A stretch of DNA of 64,000 bases from Mesaphorura yosii (taxonomy: Eukaryota; Arthropoda; Collembola; Poduromorpha; Tullbergiidae), in the NCBI GenBank assembly GCA_009869945.1, contig WIXG01000077.1, positions 62,001 to 126,000 of the forward strand. The letters are read 5' to 3'. Position numbers and translations under genes: made by a program. Shown here in pieces: positions 35,001 to 49,000 of the stretch. Numbering within the stretch: position 1 is the first letter of the stretch; each line of letters opens with the position of its first letter. The notes under the pieces were generated by a model. That model was given only the letters and a program-made list of their open reading frames with translations. It was not told the DNA's origin and made no database searches.

Positions 35001-38000
35001 GCCATAGATAAGCATAGCATAACGGAAACTGACTTACTGACTGCTCCCATGTTGGCCGTATAGTTACGAAAGGCGAAGGTACGCAAATTCTTTCGGAATC
35101 GTAAAAGAAGGCAGGCAATGCAGAAAGAAGTCATACAGAAGATGTTATTCATGCCTGAATGGAGCAGAGCAGAGTCGATGCCCTTCTTATGTGTATGAAT
35201 CCTCACATGCTCAACATGTCAAGCTGTATCCGAGATACCGATCCATGATGTATTTGCAATTCGCGAGTGCAAAAGCATCTCGCTCGCGTACTTTCTCCAA
35301 TTTTCCAGTCTTCCTCTTCATCTCCTCCGTGTTACCTCCGGGCATTAAAAGAATATATTATGGACAAACCCATATTCCATCAACCAAGGCAAGCCAAACG
35401 AGGCTAAGATTTTTTCTTGATCTGGTTTTCCTTAACTATTTCCATTCCATATCACTAACAAGAGGAAGAGCATGAGCAAGGCTGCGAGCCCCACCAGCAG
35501 AAGAGCACAAGATTCGATTTCTTTATAATATGATCAAATGCATATCATGGGGAAGGAAAGAAATCTCATTTTCGAAGAACATTATGGCTTTCAAAACTCA
35601 TTGATGTATGTGCACATTTTTGTAGTTGGGAAGATCTCGCAATGCGCTCAGGGCACTCCAGAAGCTGTTAATAGTGAATATTATAGAAAAATAAGAAGAC
35701 CAGAATGGGCTCCTTTCTTCAGAGCTTGAAAAGGGCTTAACCCATTATTCAGTACCTCATAAGATGTGGCGCAGCGCGGAGTAATTCCGAGTAAAAGAAA
35801 TGCGAGGACAAAAGAATAATGAAAGAGCAACAAGGTTTCAGCTTTTTCTTTGGTCGAGCCTCGCATACACTGAACCGTGGACTCAAATTGAGATTAATTG
35901 TTCGAAGGAAAAAGGTTAATGTAAATCTGAAAAGAAAATTCGGAACCTCAAAGGAATGTGGTACATATAAATGAAGTAACAACGTCTGGCGTTGCTTGCT
36001 GTGAGGAAGGAACCGAAGGAACTCATGCTTTAAAAATTCAAAAGTAGCTCATTAAGTGAGAGTGCACGGACAGACTCATCGGGAAAGCTGGATGAGAACT
36101 GAGTGAATGACATGAGTAAGCCACAATTCCAAATTACAATCTACGAATCTTGCCGCGGAGGAGGATGTCCTCCAAATTATAATACTGGCAGAAGTAGAGC
36201 ACAAGCGTTACAATTCTCAAGGCTGGCTTTATCACATCTCACCGTGGGAATCATAGCTCTGATTCAGTCTGCAGTACTGTCCTCCATTGAATCTTGTTCT
36301 CACTGGAATTCCTGTTTAATGACTACTGACTAGCATTTAAATGTATTTTAAAGTACCGTAGTGTTAAGTGTCAGCCTCTGGCCCTGCCAAAAATACCAAA
36401 TAGTTTCAAGTGGGTGAAATTAACTTTCTCTCTACCCATTGAAGGTATCAGCAGAGAAACCACTTCATTTTGAAGCACTCTTATGCAGCAAAAGCAGACG
36501 AATGGCAAACTTTCAGTATTTAATTTTAGAACTTTGCAAGCACGAAGGTAAACATTCAATTGAAAAGTCAATGACTTTGACAAACACGTATTTTTAAGTT
36601 TTGCAGCAGTGTTTATTTCTTGGCAGCTCTCTCCATAATGATGAATGTCGACAATTACGCATGTCTTTAAGTTAACAAACTTGCGTACTTCGACAATTGA
36701 AAGAATTCTTTTCCAACTCGAACTCTTTGTACAGAGACTTCTTACTTCCTGTTTTCGTGTGACTTTGGCACAACATTTTTCATGGAGCGTCCTCGTCGTC
36801 ACTCTTAGTTGAACAAATAACACTTCAAGTTGTCACTTTTTTTAACTTTAAGGCTCCACGGCTGCCATTGCGCTTTCTCTAAATAAAGCCAATACACAGT
36901 TGTTGTACAGCTGGGGCTAAATGTCACGACCAAATCTTTTGGCGCGGCATAAAATGTAGCGTGAGGAAGATGCAGTGCACATAGTACGTTGTTCGTAGTC
37001 ATCGTTGTCAAGAAAGGTGCAAGGCAGCACGCGTTCGCCCCGTGTGTATGTAAGGAGACAAGAGATTGGTTTTCATTTTGCAAACTCAGCAAAGTGTGGA
37101 AGAATTGAGGAAGTTTGTGTGTATATTTGATTCATAAATTGCGTTAGATTGTGTGTGCTTGCGAGGAATTTAAACTAGAAACTGTCGTAGTAGTCAGGAT
37201 GAGAAAAGTGCAAAAAATCAACTTCAACTTGAGTTTTGAACAAGATCGAATTGTAGAAGCACGAAAAGTGATTCTCCTAACAATCACAATCGACCCTAAG
37301 CCTGCGTGGTCCTTGTGTTAACTTGAGGACTTGACAGACATTTTTGTGCCGTATCCATGCAGGCTTTCTTAAAGAAGTTTAAGTCTTGTAAAGAATAACA
37401 TGCTCGTCAAAGGGTGATAGAAACAGCAATGCTTGCAAGACCAGCAGAGCTGGAATAACAAAAACGATGTCAATATTTTGCATAAAAATAGCCTCGCCCG
37501 GTAAAATCTCCATTCATTCTTCCATTCAACGTGCGACGTAAATTTTTGTCAAGCAGTACGCAATAGAATTTAACGTGCAGCTCGAATGGGTCCGTAAAAG
37601 TCATAAGAAGTTAAACACACTCACCGAAAATGGAATTTAAATGGCCAAAGTTGTGAATTTCTAAGCAGACTGATCGAAACTCTGCTCGTGAGCATAATCC
37701 AACAAAGCCGACGGGATCAAATATTGAGGCAGGGGAATAATGAAGGAATCATAAAACGGAAAGCAAAGTTCCTCTCGCGGTCTAATCACAGTGTGGGTTA
37801 AAATGCCAAACTTTTATTTTTGGCTTCATAATAATTTTTTCTGCCCTGCTCTCTCATGAGTTGGATGTCAAAATAAATGCAGGCAACATAATTTGTAAAT
37901 AATATGTCAAGAACTTTTTCATGTATCGTGTGCAGGATTTCTGCTGCCTGCAAAATGTAATAATTTTCTGAATGCGAGCTGACAAATTGAAAACGCATAA

Positions 38001-41000
38001 AGGCTGCACGAGAAAAGTTCCTGCCAGCAATATGGACATGGAAAAGTTGGAAAAAATATGTTACAATATTTTGTGGGCTACTGGCTACAGGCACCCACAA
38101 CCGGTAAAGCAACAAACAAAGCAGACTCGTACACAATTGACCAAGTTTCTTTTCAGAAAGGCTCGCGGTTCGCGTCCACAAAAAATCAATAAACGAAATC
38201 TGGACTTTCTCCTTCGTGCAAGCATTACTGTATTCCACGAAAGTTTCGAAAATGAATCACGGAACATGAAGGTTGAATGCGGAGCACGGCAACCAACTGA
38301 GCGACACAGCTGTGTGAAGAAATGTGACTGGGTTTTGCCAGCCAGCAGACCGGTCATGCAGTAATAACATTATGATAAGGTTACTCAAGTTCACGGAAGA
38401 CGTAAGCGAGCCAAGACAGAGCCGAGGCCAAGCCTCAGTAGGCAGGCAAAGTAGAGCCTTGACATAGAAGTAGCAGCGTCGCGGTGACATGACATTCGAC
38501 ATTCCGTACGGATTTATAACCCCGCACTGAACCTTACAAGTCAATTGATTATTTACTGCGGGCATGTTGATCTTCGTCTAACTGGATCCAAGATTCGAGC
38601 AAATATTTATGGATTGACGGAGCAATCTTTCTTGTAAACCAGCAGCCAACTTTCCGTCGGCGCCACTGACAACCTCACCAACAGCTTCGAGCTTCAGAGC
38701 ATGAATGAGCCGCTGCTGCTCTCAAACCGACGCCGACGTAGCCACCGTCACCCGTGCCAGCGGTTTTGCATGCCGTGCCACGCCACGACGTATTGAATGT
38801 CCCTCGCAGAGTGAAATATTATCTCCCGCTTTTATCATACTAGAAAATATTATGCTCCAGTAATTCTTGTGAAAGTATTGCCTTTTAATCCTCCAGTGTT
38901 GTCAGGAAATCGTGCATAAGAAACTTTCCCACCAGCATTTGCATGGCAAAACACCACGGAATGGCTCACGGCGACCAAAGCACAACTTTTGATTCTACTA
39001 CTGCGACCAGCTTAGGAAGATCATGTTTCACAGTGCTTGCATAATCCTGCAAACTCTTCATGGACTGTTTTATGCACGGTGTGTTTACTAGAAAGCAGCA
39101 CACTTGAAGAATTCCCGAGCTTGAAGCCAAAAGTTGAAGAGCTCTGAGCCAGTATGACTGTGCGTGCTAGAGTCTTGTTTCGTTCAAAGTGCAGGCCAGT
39201 GCATGAAAAAGCAAAGCCAGTTGAAACATTTTAGCTACTACAGATTTAGCTGCTGTAGAGGAGATTTGTCCAAAATATGACCTGGCATTTGACTAAAGAC
39301 GACAACAACTCAGTGGCAGGAGAAATATTTGACGTTTCCTCTCCAACGAATTTAGGCATTTGACAATCGGATGATGGCTGCAAGATCTTCTGATTAAGGT
39401 ATCAGCTTCTACCCAATACGATCTCAACCCTTTCGAATGGATTATGGAATTCGTGAAGTCTAATAATTATAGTGCAACCACTTCAACCGCATGGCGAGAA
39501 TGGCTAACATGAGATGCTATGATCTCTATGCGCAGTGAGACTATTCACGCACGAATAAATTAATGCAACACATGAACGCAGCTGCTAACAAGTGAGGATT
39601 CGATTCGAGCTCAGCAACACATGTACACGGCAGTGCACGCGTTCAGCGCAATGAAGATTATTTCATGGGGGCGTCATCGCTACCAGCAGGATGCTTGCAG
39701 AAATTTGTTCATGCATGACATTGTTCCTTTCACGGAATTCAGTGTCTGATGAAGATCAAAATGCACAACACCAAATTCTGCTATGCTTAACCTGGGCCTT
39801 CGCTGAACTGATTTGAACAAGGTGACTGCACAGCATATGACAATAAATCGAGCTGGTAGGGATTCCTTTTGTGTGTACCACCGATGAAATGACAACATAA
39901 CAATTCAGGAGCAGAACAGAACCTTCAGATGTATTGTCTAGCAATAACAGCGACATTGTTTATGAATTGCAGCAAAATAGTTTGTGTAGCACGCTTTACT
40001 ACGGAGCATGCCTCTGTCACAGGTTGCGCAGTATGCAAGATATGTTTGTTGGTAGTTCATTGTGTGGAAGTGAATTCGTCCCCGTGACGGTTATGAAGTC
40101 AGGACTGCGTAATCCTTTGCTTTCACCTTGCAGCCGTGGACGTGGAACTGTAGAAAGCATGAGGTGGGATGCACGCCGGTTATCGCGCGAAGATGTAGAC
40201 TTCCTACAGTGCAGTCAGTGCAATGCAGTAGAGAAAATGCAAAGGGCGAGGAGCGAGCAGAGACACAGAATGAGCAACTGCGTGAGGTGCGAAAATTCGA
40301 GGAACGAAATCGTTCTCAGCCGAGAAACAAGAGAAATCCGAAAGCAAGCCATCCAAGCTCAATGTTCAAGGTACTCGTTGTCATTATCGTGCAGCTCGCT
40401 TCTCGTTGCAGGTCGCATTTGGTTATAGCTTGGGCCGAGAGAAACCAAGTTGGCACTCCCGTGGGCTCACCCGGAGTAGAATTGCGTCACACTGACGACA
40501 ACGACACGAATTTGGTCGAAAAATTACATTCGCGAACCCGCAAAATATTACTAAAGGTCAAAACCAAAGTGATAATAGTGAACTGTAGCAGGTTCATTTG
40601 CCTTTTAGTGGGACTACATGATAATTATAGCCCCTGTATATTACAGTGCATAATTGCTTTATAATTCTTGCCAACACCAGCACTTAAGACCAGAGTTCAT
40701 AAAGTTCAGACGCTCTCGGATAGGCATACTCGTGGTGTGTAGGAGCAGATTGCTATTAACGGTGCACTAACGATGTGTTTGTAAGAGAAACAATACGCAT
40801 TACATAAATTGGTGTGTACATTCCATTCCATAGCTTCCATACAGAAACCACATTCGTGAAAGTTGTGAAATTATTTCTCTCTTGAGCGTGTTTACGTACC
40901 GTCATGATATACGGCTCTACTGCTCTACGCATACGCGTGCCTAGCATTCAGCAGTACAAGGACTGTGCTTTTCTGAGAAGGCTCGCTCAGTCGGTAGTTG

Positions 41001-42907
41001 GCAGCTGACAGTGAATGAGTACGCGGGAGAAAGTTCTGCAACAGTCAATCTTTCACAGTGATGTACTCTGGATTACGTGGTTGTGATTTCAGTGTTTTAC
41101 AATAACACAGAAACTCACAGTGCTCAAACTGACTCAACGACACATCCGCTCGCATGACGCCTCAACCCTATCAACCCTTCTTACTTGTCAGTGGATCCAA
41201 AGTGCTTAATCAGTGAATTTCTTATTGTGCATTATTGTGTGAAGAAGTAAAGGGGGAAAAACTTGCACAACTCGTTAAGAATTTTATATTCCACCTTTTC
41301 GCAAGCATCAAAGAATCTTGGCTTTAGGATATTCGCACACGAACTCAGAAAAATTACTTTCAAAGGAACAGTTCGCTATTCACGTCGCAGCGATGGATTT
41401 AAAAGGCTAAAATTTTGTCATCTCGTTTAGAATATTTTTGTGCATTTGTTAAGTTTACTTCTTGAGTGACTTTCACGTGTGTGTGTGAGCTTGTGCGTTG
41501 TGGTTGTCGCTCGTCGCCGAACGCGGTTGTAATTTCGCTCCGAATGCCAGAAACCGCACGAGACGAAAAAAGTTGAATAAACTTTAATACTTTCCCTCAT
41601 CCTTCTTCATTTCTTCTTTCACCTTCACGGCACATATTAAAATCCGAATTTACATTTGTGTCATGCATCGTGCGGCGAACAGTGAGACGTGAAGCGTCTC
41701 TGAGCGTGCGAGCAGGCTTTGTGGGAGCTTATTAGAAATTGGAACGACGAGCGCACCGGCACGGTGAGGTGCTCGCTTTTACTACGCTGCGACAGTGATA
41801 CGACTTATTAAATGAGTGTATTCCCAGTTCTGTCTTGTAGCTTCATTCCTAATTTGGACCCCGTGAAATGAGTGACATCCCTACAAAATTCAAAGAGCAT
41901 TTTAACTATATTGGCCGAATACTCTATACTGAAACTATACGTACGAATTCCAAAGATGATTCACTTTAGCCCAAGTACGGATACTATTGAAAGTCATAAA
42001 TCTTCTTCCAGTGATCTCTGTATCAGCCGTTGCATATTCGCAAACTCGAGCAAGTGAGCACATACATGCATCATACAGCATTACAGCTGTTTATGCTGGC
42101 GCAAATTCCCCCACGTCGTACTGCTAGCTTCATCGTAAACAAACGGGCCAACTAAACAGAGCTGTGGCGTGGTGAAAGTGCACTTTGTTAGATAAATCAT
42201 ATTGAAATATCACACCGGTCTGAAGCCGCCTGCGAATGCAAGTCTGCGAGTCCGTAACCACATGAAGCAAGGCCGTGCAAGGGTGAATTATTGATACAGA
42301 AGATTATGTGTGTTGCGATATAGATTGTGGGTCTTCGTGTATTCGCATTCGCAGAGCTTTCTTCATCCGGGATGAGTTAGTACCTTGGCCAGGCAGCAGT
42401 GACAAAAGTGAGAAAGAACCTGTGAAAGTATTTCGACCTCACATGTTATATAAATAATAATAATATATGAAGTCTTTGAAGTTCTCCGCGAGCCCAAGCT
42501 TGTGAGCCTAGAGGTAGTGTGGTCTGTGTCGCCTGGGCTGGGGAGCCTACCCGCACAGTAATATTTCATGACTAGAATTCCAAGTTGTGTAATATCCACA
42601 ATCCACGCAGTTTTATATCTTTATGGTACACAATAATGTCTTTATTGTATCCGCTGATGATTGTCCAGTCTAGAGTAAATACCCAACAGAGCCGAGGACG
42701 GAGAGCTTCTCACTACAAAAAGCGGAATGGACGTGGACAGTAATGCATAAGCCACAAATCATGAAGACATGACAGTCGCCTGTATTTACATGATGGTGTT
42801 AAAATGAGATGAAGTACGCCGTTTTCCAGTGCGTGGACGTGGACACTTATTCAGAATTTCTTAGCAAATTACTGTGAAACTCGTTGCGCTGTAGTTAATT
42901 CACTCTG
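32082..42907. other. Gene-poor region
   Basis: 10.8 kb with no supported gene. The longest open frames (39934-40428 and 40128-40664 on plus, 36371-36823 and 37798-38238 on minus) overlap one another in different frames and show no domains. Small GC-richer patches occur near 32500-32660, 38640-38790 and 42470-42545. A 12-base inverted repeat lies at 33947-34038. Part of 40900-42907 may be the promoter and 5' UTR of the exon at 42908. Confidence 0.45.
32200..32205 (+). promoter_or_regulatory. AATAAA polyadenylation signal, mucin-like gene
   Basis: A canonical AATAAA lies 119 nt after the stop codon of the plus-strand mucin-like gene. Confidence 0.6.
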
Positions 42908-43070
42908 ATGGAAGTACGCCACCGAGCCTCGTCCTCCCGCCACCATCAGTATCATCTCTCATTAATTATCCTTGTCATTGGAGTCATTATCAGTCATGTC
43001 ATCACGATCCCCGATGAACCAGACGAAGATTTCTTCATCAACGAAGACGAACTGGAGGAAGACATTCATT
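42908..43070 (+). CDS. First coding exon of an unidentified secreted or membrane protein (rest outside or far downstream)
   Basis: ATG at 42908 opens 54 codons ending in phase 1 at a perfect GTAAGT donor (43071). Residues 1-16 are basic and His-rich, residues 17-34 are strongly hydrophobic (LSLIILVIGVIISHVITI), and residues 36-52 are very acidic (PDEPDEDFF then NEDELEED). That is a signal peptide followed by an acidic mature N-terminus. I do not recognise the family from 54 residues. No continuing exon could be found on this strand before 64000, so the first intron is either over 20 kb or contains an exon I missed. The clean run of hydrophobic and acidic codons and the donor make chance unlikely. 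Confidence 0.6.
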
Positions 43071-46000
43071 GTAAGTTTTGAAATTCCATTTTAGAGAAAC
43101 AGAAGGAAGTTGGCAGAAGATTACGCCCAGTTGATGACTTGAGACAATTTTCCAAGCCAATTTTCTCTGTAGACAACGCTTTGGCTTGAGTTTATCGCAC
43201 GTTTCTCACAAAAATAATGTAACATGACAAACAATACGAGATCAAGCTGTCTGCTTAGCGATCCAACACGTTTATGAATTTTATGCACGCTTTGTTCGAA
43301 CTGAAGCATAAAATCGATACAATAAAAGTGTAACGAATTTATTCCGCGAACTCAACGAGTTTTGCAATTCATGACATGGTGCTTGGGGCCTTAATGCTTG
43401 CTCAATCTGCCCTGCCATATGCTGATGCTAACCTCTGTAAGCCCATGCCAGGTTATCGTTATTGCGATGATATTAACATGTTGTTATTGCTACATGGACT
43501 GGAAAATCAAATGGTCCATTACAACACTAAATGGCCAGTTATTAACCAATAAATATTGTGGTTATTGTTTTAATTTTTTATTACAAGAAGGTGCGCCTGT
43601 TCCAGTGGCTTGTCTGCGGTATCAGGCAATCCCACTCCGTGGGTGTGTTTGCACTTTGGGTTGGTCCAAATATTCCATTCTGAACATGGAATATGCTCGC
43701 CTGTGCGCGTAGGTGGTTCGGTGGCCTGGCTATTACTCTGTTAGCAATACAAACATGATCTTTTATGCCCATTTGCCATGTCCCGACATGACAATAATAA
43801 CTTTGAGTAATTTCGTGCTCGGGTCACCTTGTCGTTATTTGCTAAGCGTGCTATGATGTGTGGGCACATGAAGTAACTTTGTGCCCTTCACCAGGGCAAA
43901 GTGGAAGCGTTAGACGTTAGTGGGCCAATTTTGATGTCCATTTGATATTTTTGCTAATTTTTTCGGTCTGCACAGCTCGAACGCATTCAACACGCATCAG
44001 TCAACTCCCTGCAAATAGCCAAATTAGCCAATAAAGTAATTTATTCCCCTTGTTCCCTTTTTCATTTCACAGTGTGTAATGAGAAGGAAATTGGGCATAA
44101 TTTCATGCCAACATGTTCTATCAGTCTATCAGGATCAAGCTGAATTTTTAGAAACCCGATTTCCGGGAACTTTGCATTGTACAGGTCAAATGCTGGAGGC
44201 ATTTGTCAGAACTATTTCGCAGAATCGAACATGTCATCCGCGAGTACACAAAAGCCTCCACTAAATTGCTACTACATCAGCCTTTGATTTTAATAACATA
44301 AAAGACTGGCCTGTCTCGGGACTTTTACTACAATAAATCCATTTTGAACAAAAGAACCAATTAGCAAATCACGCCAACCGTGCTTTGCAACAGAAATGAC
44401 TCTAAAAGGCACGCATTTGAGAGAGACACGAACCATTTGGCGAAGGGCCCGAAGCATCTGTCGGCACTTTGTTGCCAATACTTCGTGTACGAGCTTCTGC
44501 TGTAATCGCTATTTAATTGCGATGCTGTTGAGTGAGTCAGTCGTCAGTCACAATCTGCTTTGATTTACTGCAGACGCAGACTTCAGGCACAGTCCACAAG
44601 ATAACATAAAACGTAATGTATTGTTGTGCAGATGTCTTTTATTGAAATCGGGGATTTGCGAGAGGCAGTTTCTTCCGCGCTTAGCATTTCGCCTTCGCTT
44701 TTGCCAAGGCGTACGCGTACTTTTCCTGTTTCTGCACGGCAGCAGTGCAATTGTGAAATCGTGATGGAAAATCAATTTCGCTAAGACGAATCTTGAGAAT
44801 ATCTGCAGCGAAAGTACGTCTGACTGAGAAGAACCACGAAGCACAAAGCCTGCAGACTGCCTTGGACGAGTAGTAAATAAGTATTTGATTTGATTTGTTT
44901 CAAAGAGTAGCATTATTATTACTCCTGATGCTACTCCACGAAGCCACGCATAACAGAGGAAGAAGAAACCGAGTGAAAGGAAGAGATTTAGCGAGCACGC
45001 CAAGAACAAAAGAAGGCCAGACATTGCCGCCACCGCTACTGTTGCTACTAAGAAGAGTGAAAGTAAAGGATTGTGTGTTTTTGCGTGTAGCGTGTATTTT
45101 AATGTGTATAATAAAATGAACCAAGAAACGAGGATTTATGCGTACATGTACTTGGTTGTTGGCCCGAGAAAAAGCGCAAGAAGCCACGGATTACAAAACT
45201 GTCTTTGCAACCTGTGATACAAATTCTTTGTTGTGTTGTAACGTACCTCTTAAAACAAGCTGAGAATGCTTCATTCTCTGCTTCTTCTGCCACGTGCTGA
45301 AAATGCGGTTTACATACATGTAGTATAATGTGGGGCGGATCGTATTTCGTACATGTATACAGTTTTAAGGGAAGAATTTGATATTTGTGAAATCAGCAAT
45401 GTGACAGAGTGCCAGCGCAGTGCCTGTTCTTGGCCACTCCAGCAATGCCAGTGGCAGTGGTCTTTGGAGAGGAGACAGCGACCCAGAATATGCTAAACCT
45501 CACACCGCATGTTAACATGTGGAGCAATGGCCAAAACTAAGCCAACACTGCCTGTTCCTGCTTTGCAAGAAAAAGAATTCTGCGCTCGTCTCAACCTCAA
45601 TCGTTATAAACCCATACATTTTTAACTTACTCTTCTCCACGGAACGGGTCCTGGGAACACGCATCACGCATTTGTAGCTGTGGCACGAATTCCGCGGCAG
45701 CAGTAGCAGTAACTTTCTCCATCACCTTGTCTTGTCTCCAAAGATTAATATCCCGACATCAATCTCAACAAATACGGCCAGTTATAGGCGCAGTTAAGCA
45801 ACGACGAAGAATACGAAAAATACTGCTCCGGTTTCCTCACAGCCTTTCGTGGCTCTGTCTCACGCATCACGCTTTAACTTTCTCTCCTTTCGCGTTGACT
45901 TGGCTTGACTTCTTTTTTCTTGGCAACCATGGCAGACATTACAAAGTTAATGCAGTCGCCTACAACATCGTTCAATGGCAATTGCAATGGCAGTCTCGTC

Positions 46001-49000
46001 TCGTCTCACGCCCAGCGTAACGTATATTGTAAAACCATTCGCATTTTGTATTGAGACTTCGAGCAAGAGTCTATTAAAGAAGTTGATAATATTTGGCTTC
46101 CCTGCTTTGTAATCTTGAAGTAATAAACGAATTCGCCAAATTTTACCTTCTTTTCCTCTTGCTCAGCATCTGCGCAACTCTTTGAACTTTCTTTACATTT
46201 AGCATTTGCGGTGACGACGACCGTGCTGTGGAGCGTGGGACGGCAGTAAAAGATTTTATTCCTTAACAATTTTAGTTTCATCAAAGAAAAGCAAGTCCTG
46301 GGGTTCTTAAAGAATATTACCGGAGAGGAGCTCGTGCAATTACGCGACTCCACTACGCACATGGGCCACGTATTCAGGAATGCCGACCTGCTATTGACTG
46401 CTAAAGCCTTTTATTAAGTCAGAAAACCAAATTATGGTTGTTGTATAAAACAAACATAAAAATAAAACTTTACAATGACAAAGGACCAGCACTAGAACCA
46501 ACTTCGAAGCAGGGTCACGAGCATGACCACAACGAGCCATGAGCCACGGCAGCAAAGTAATTTTAAAATTCTTTTTTAACGAATTGTAACCAAATAGTCC
46601 GTAATAAACGATAGTTTACTCGGTGATCTCTTGTCCAGAATTCCGAGCACGTTGTAAATGAATGGAGTATGAATGACCTTTCGTGGTATTTATACGCGCC
46701 GTACGTACGAGCAAAAATTCTTCAATTCCCTGCAGCCCAGCAATTCTTTTAGCAACTAGTGAGCGGAATCGCCACTCGCCAGAGCCAGGACCTGTACGAG
46801 AATTCAGGGAAAACATTAAAACAACCAAGCCACGTACTCAGGCCAATGCGAGACAACACTACAAAAAAGTCGTGGCACATTTTTGAAATTGTGTTACGAC
46901 CCCACATCCACGGCCCCAAATAGCGAAAGCTCTTTCACTTGAGCATTATCAGATTCTGTCGTCTCCTGTTTGCTCTGCATCACTTACCCTCGAGTCTTTC
47001 TGGCTCCAGTACGCAGAGCGTAGACATTAACAGAAATTACTATCGCTTTGCATTTGTAATGCTCTTAACTTCTCGCCTGACTTTCTGCTCGCTTTATATC
47101 AGCAACTTTCAGGTTATGCGGTATACGTATTGTCGAATTAATAAGCTTAATGTTGTGACGCGAGTTTTTTGCACCGTAATTTTGGCAGCGCTGAGTCTGC
47201 ACTGCACTGACGTAGCAATGAATTCCATCCGGAACCTGCTGCGTGATAGAATTAGTTCGTTCAAATCCTAGTGAAAGCTGAAAGCACAGGCCTTGAGAAC
47301 AGCGAACGACGATCGTTCACTTTAGAGCTCTTGTTTCGAGTATGCCGAGCCGAGGCCCGGAATTGCGATGTCACACGATGAAGTCATTATTAGCTGACTT
47401 GTTCACATTTACATGCGTTCAGCGGTGGTGGGCGAATATTTCCCGGGCCAGTGCATTAGCAGTATCAGAGAGGATACAGTTATTACCATTCCTTTACAGC
47501 TACAGAAGGGAGGATGGACAATCAAAGCCAGGGCTCAATTTCTGTTAACAACACAGCATCACTACAAACGGCAACATTCATGGCTGAATTAAATCTCTTT
47601 GTTTTGTAATTGTTTTGGATGGAATAAAAGGATTGCATGCTATAATGACATTAGACCGTTCCTGAAGTGCGTTCTTTTTGAATGTTTCTTTAATGCAGTA
47701 TCTGCCGTGCTCTGCATCAGCGGCCAGTGATCAAAAACATGTTAATTCCCAAAGCAAACGCCAAAAATCCGGTATTCGGTCACCGAGTCACGTAATATTT
47801 TCGGAATACTCAAATTTCATACCCGCTTTCGCGTGCGCAATTCCTAAAAGTTAGTCTTTTCAGGAGTTTACGTTTCATATTTCAAGAACAACGGAAATTG
47901 CTTGTTTTCCTTGTTATATCATTCTCCACACTTCCACGCTTCGGTCATTTCCCATTTTGAGCAACAGAGTGTTTTGGTGATCCACTTCACGGAGACATGC
48001 AACGCAAGAACAATATACATTTCATCGTTGAGTGAAATAAAGCACAATGAAATTACAATTCACTGAATGGGACAAGCAGCAAAAGCAAAGTGAAAAGAAT
48101 TGAATGGCTCGTGTTCGTGTTCGCGCAAAAGAGAAAGGAGCTCCTGGACGCATAAAGTGGTACAGCATGTTGGAGTGGGATTGAATTACACGATGTTATC
48201 CTAACCTTTTGATCTAGCAGAGGAGCAGCAAGCAGCAGCACACTGGCTGACCAAACATGTGCATGTGTCCGACAATCGTATGAAAACTTTGGTCAAACTC
48301 AAACGCTGCTGCCGCTGATCAATACTGTAAATGTAATAATAATAATGGTCAGCGGTTGGACAACTAAGTGCAGACGTTAGATTAAAGAAAGTGGTACAAG
48401 TACCACGAACACGGGCAATAGGACCGGGAAATAATATATATATGTTCTGAATCGACGACCGACCGACAGACTTTAGTTACACTTTGTAAATAAGTAACCT
48501 TTTCTCCGGAGTCTTGAACAACTTGACTGCACCATACATCTTTCTCCTTAAATACTCCTGTTTAGAAGTAACAAGACACGCGGCCAGGAAGTAGCAGCAG
48601 CGTTGAACTTCGTGTTGTGGTCTTCTGATGATTGCTTTTCTACATTTTCATTTCTTCAGACACTTGTTACCACATCTTAAGCAGTCAGAGAGCATACAGG
48701 CACACGCGCCCATAAATAAGTAAAGAGCTAGTTTGCACGCCGAACGCTGAGAAAAAGAGAGTGAAAGGACTCGAGCACAACTCTTATGGCGCTTGGCGGT
48801 TGTCCTTTTCAACTTTTCTGTAACACAACTTCCTCAACGCAGCACATGGAACTCTTGATTATATTAGAACCTCCATTCGGACTGGACGAGTTGTCCATTA
48901 GTTGGAGGTACGCAGCAGTTTGGTGGCGAAATTAACCGCTCTGAAATGGCAACCCTGGCTTTAACTATCCGCATCCTACAAACTCGGTCGACAGGCATTC

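Noticed and set aside
39934-40664. Two overlapping plus-strand frames of 164 and 178 codons, one with CxxC pairs
   Set aside because: Different frames over the same bases, non-ATG start for one, no domain, signal peptide or splice sites; the CxxC spacing fits no zinc-binding family I know.
42480-42560. Possible tRNA or let-7-like RNA, suggested by the string GAGGTAGT
   Set aside because: No cloverleaf or B-box could be built, and the match to let-7 breaks down after the first bases.
44548-45033. Minus-strand frame with hydrophobic N-terminus
   Set aside because: Its Leu/Phe/Ser content follows from a C+T-rich strand; the frame starts at TTG and the hydrophobic part is followed by featureless sequence.
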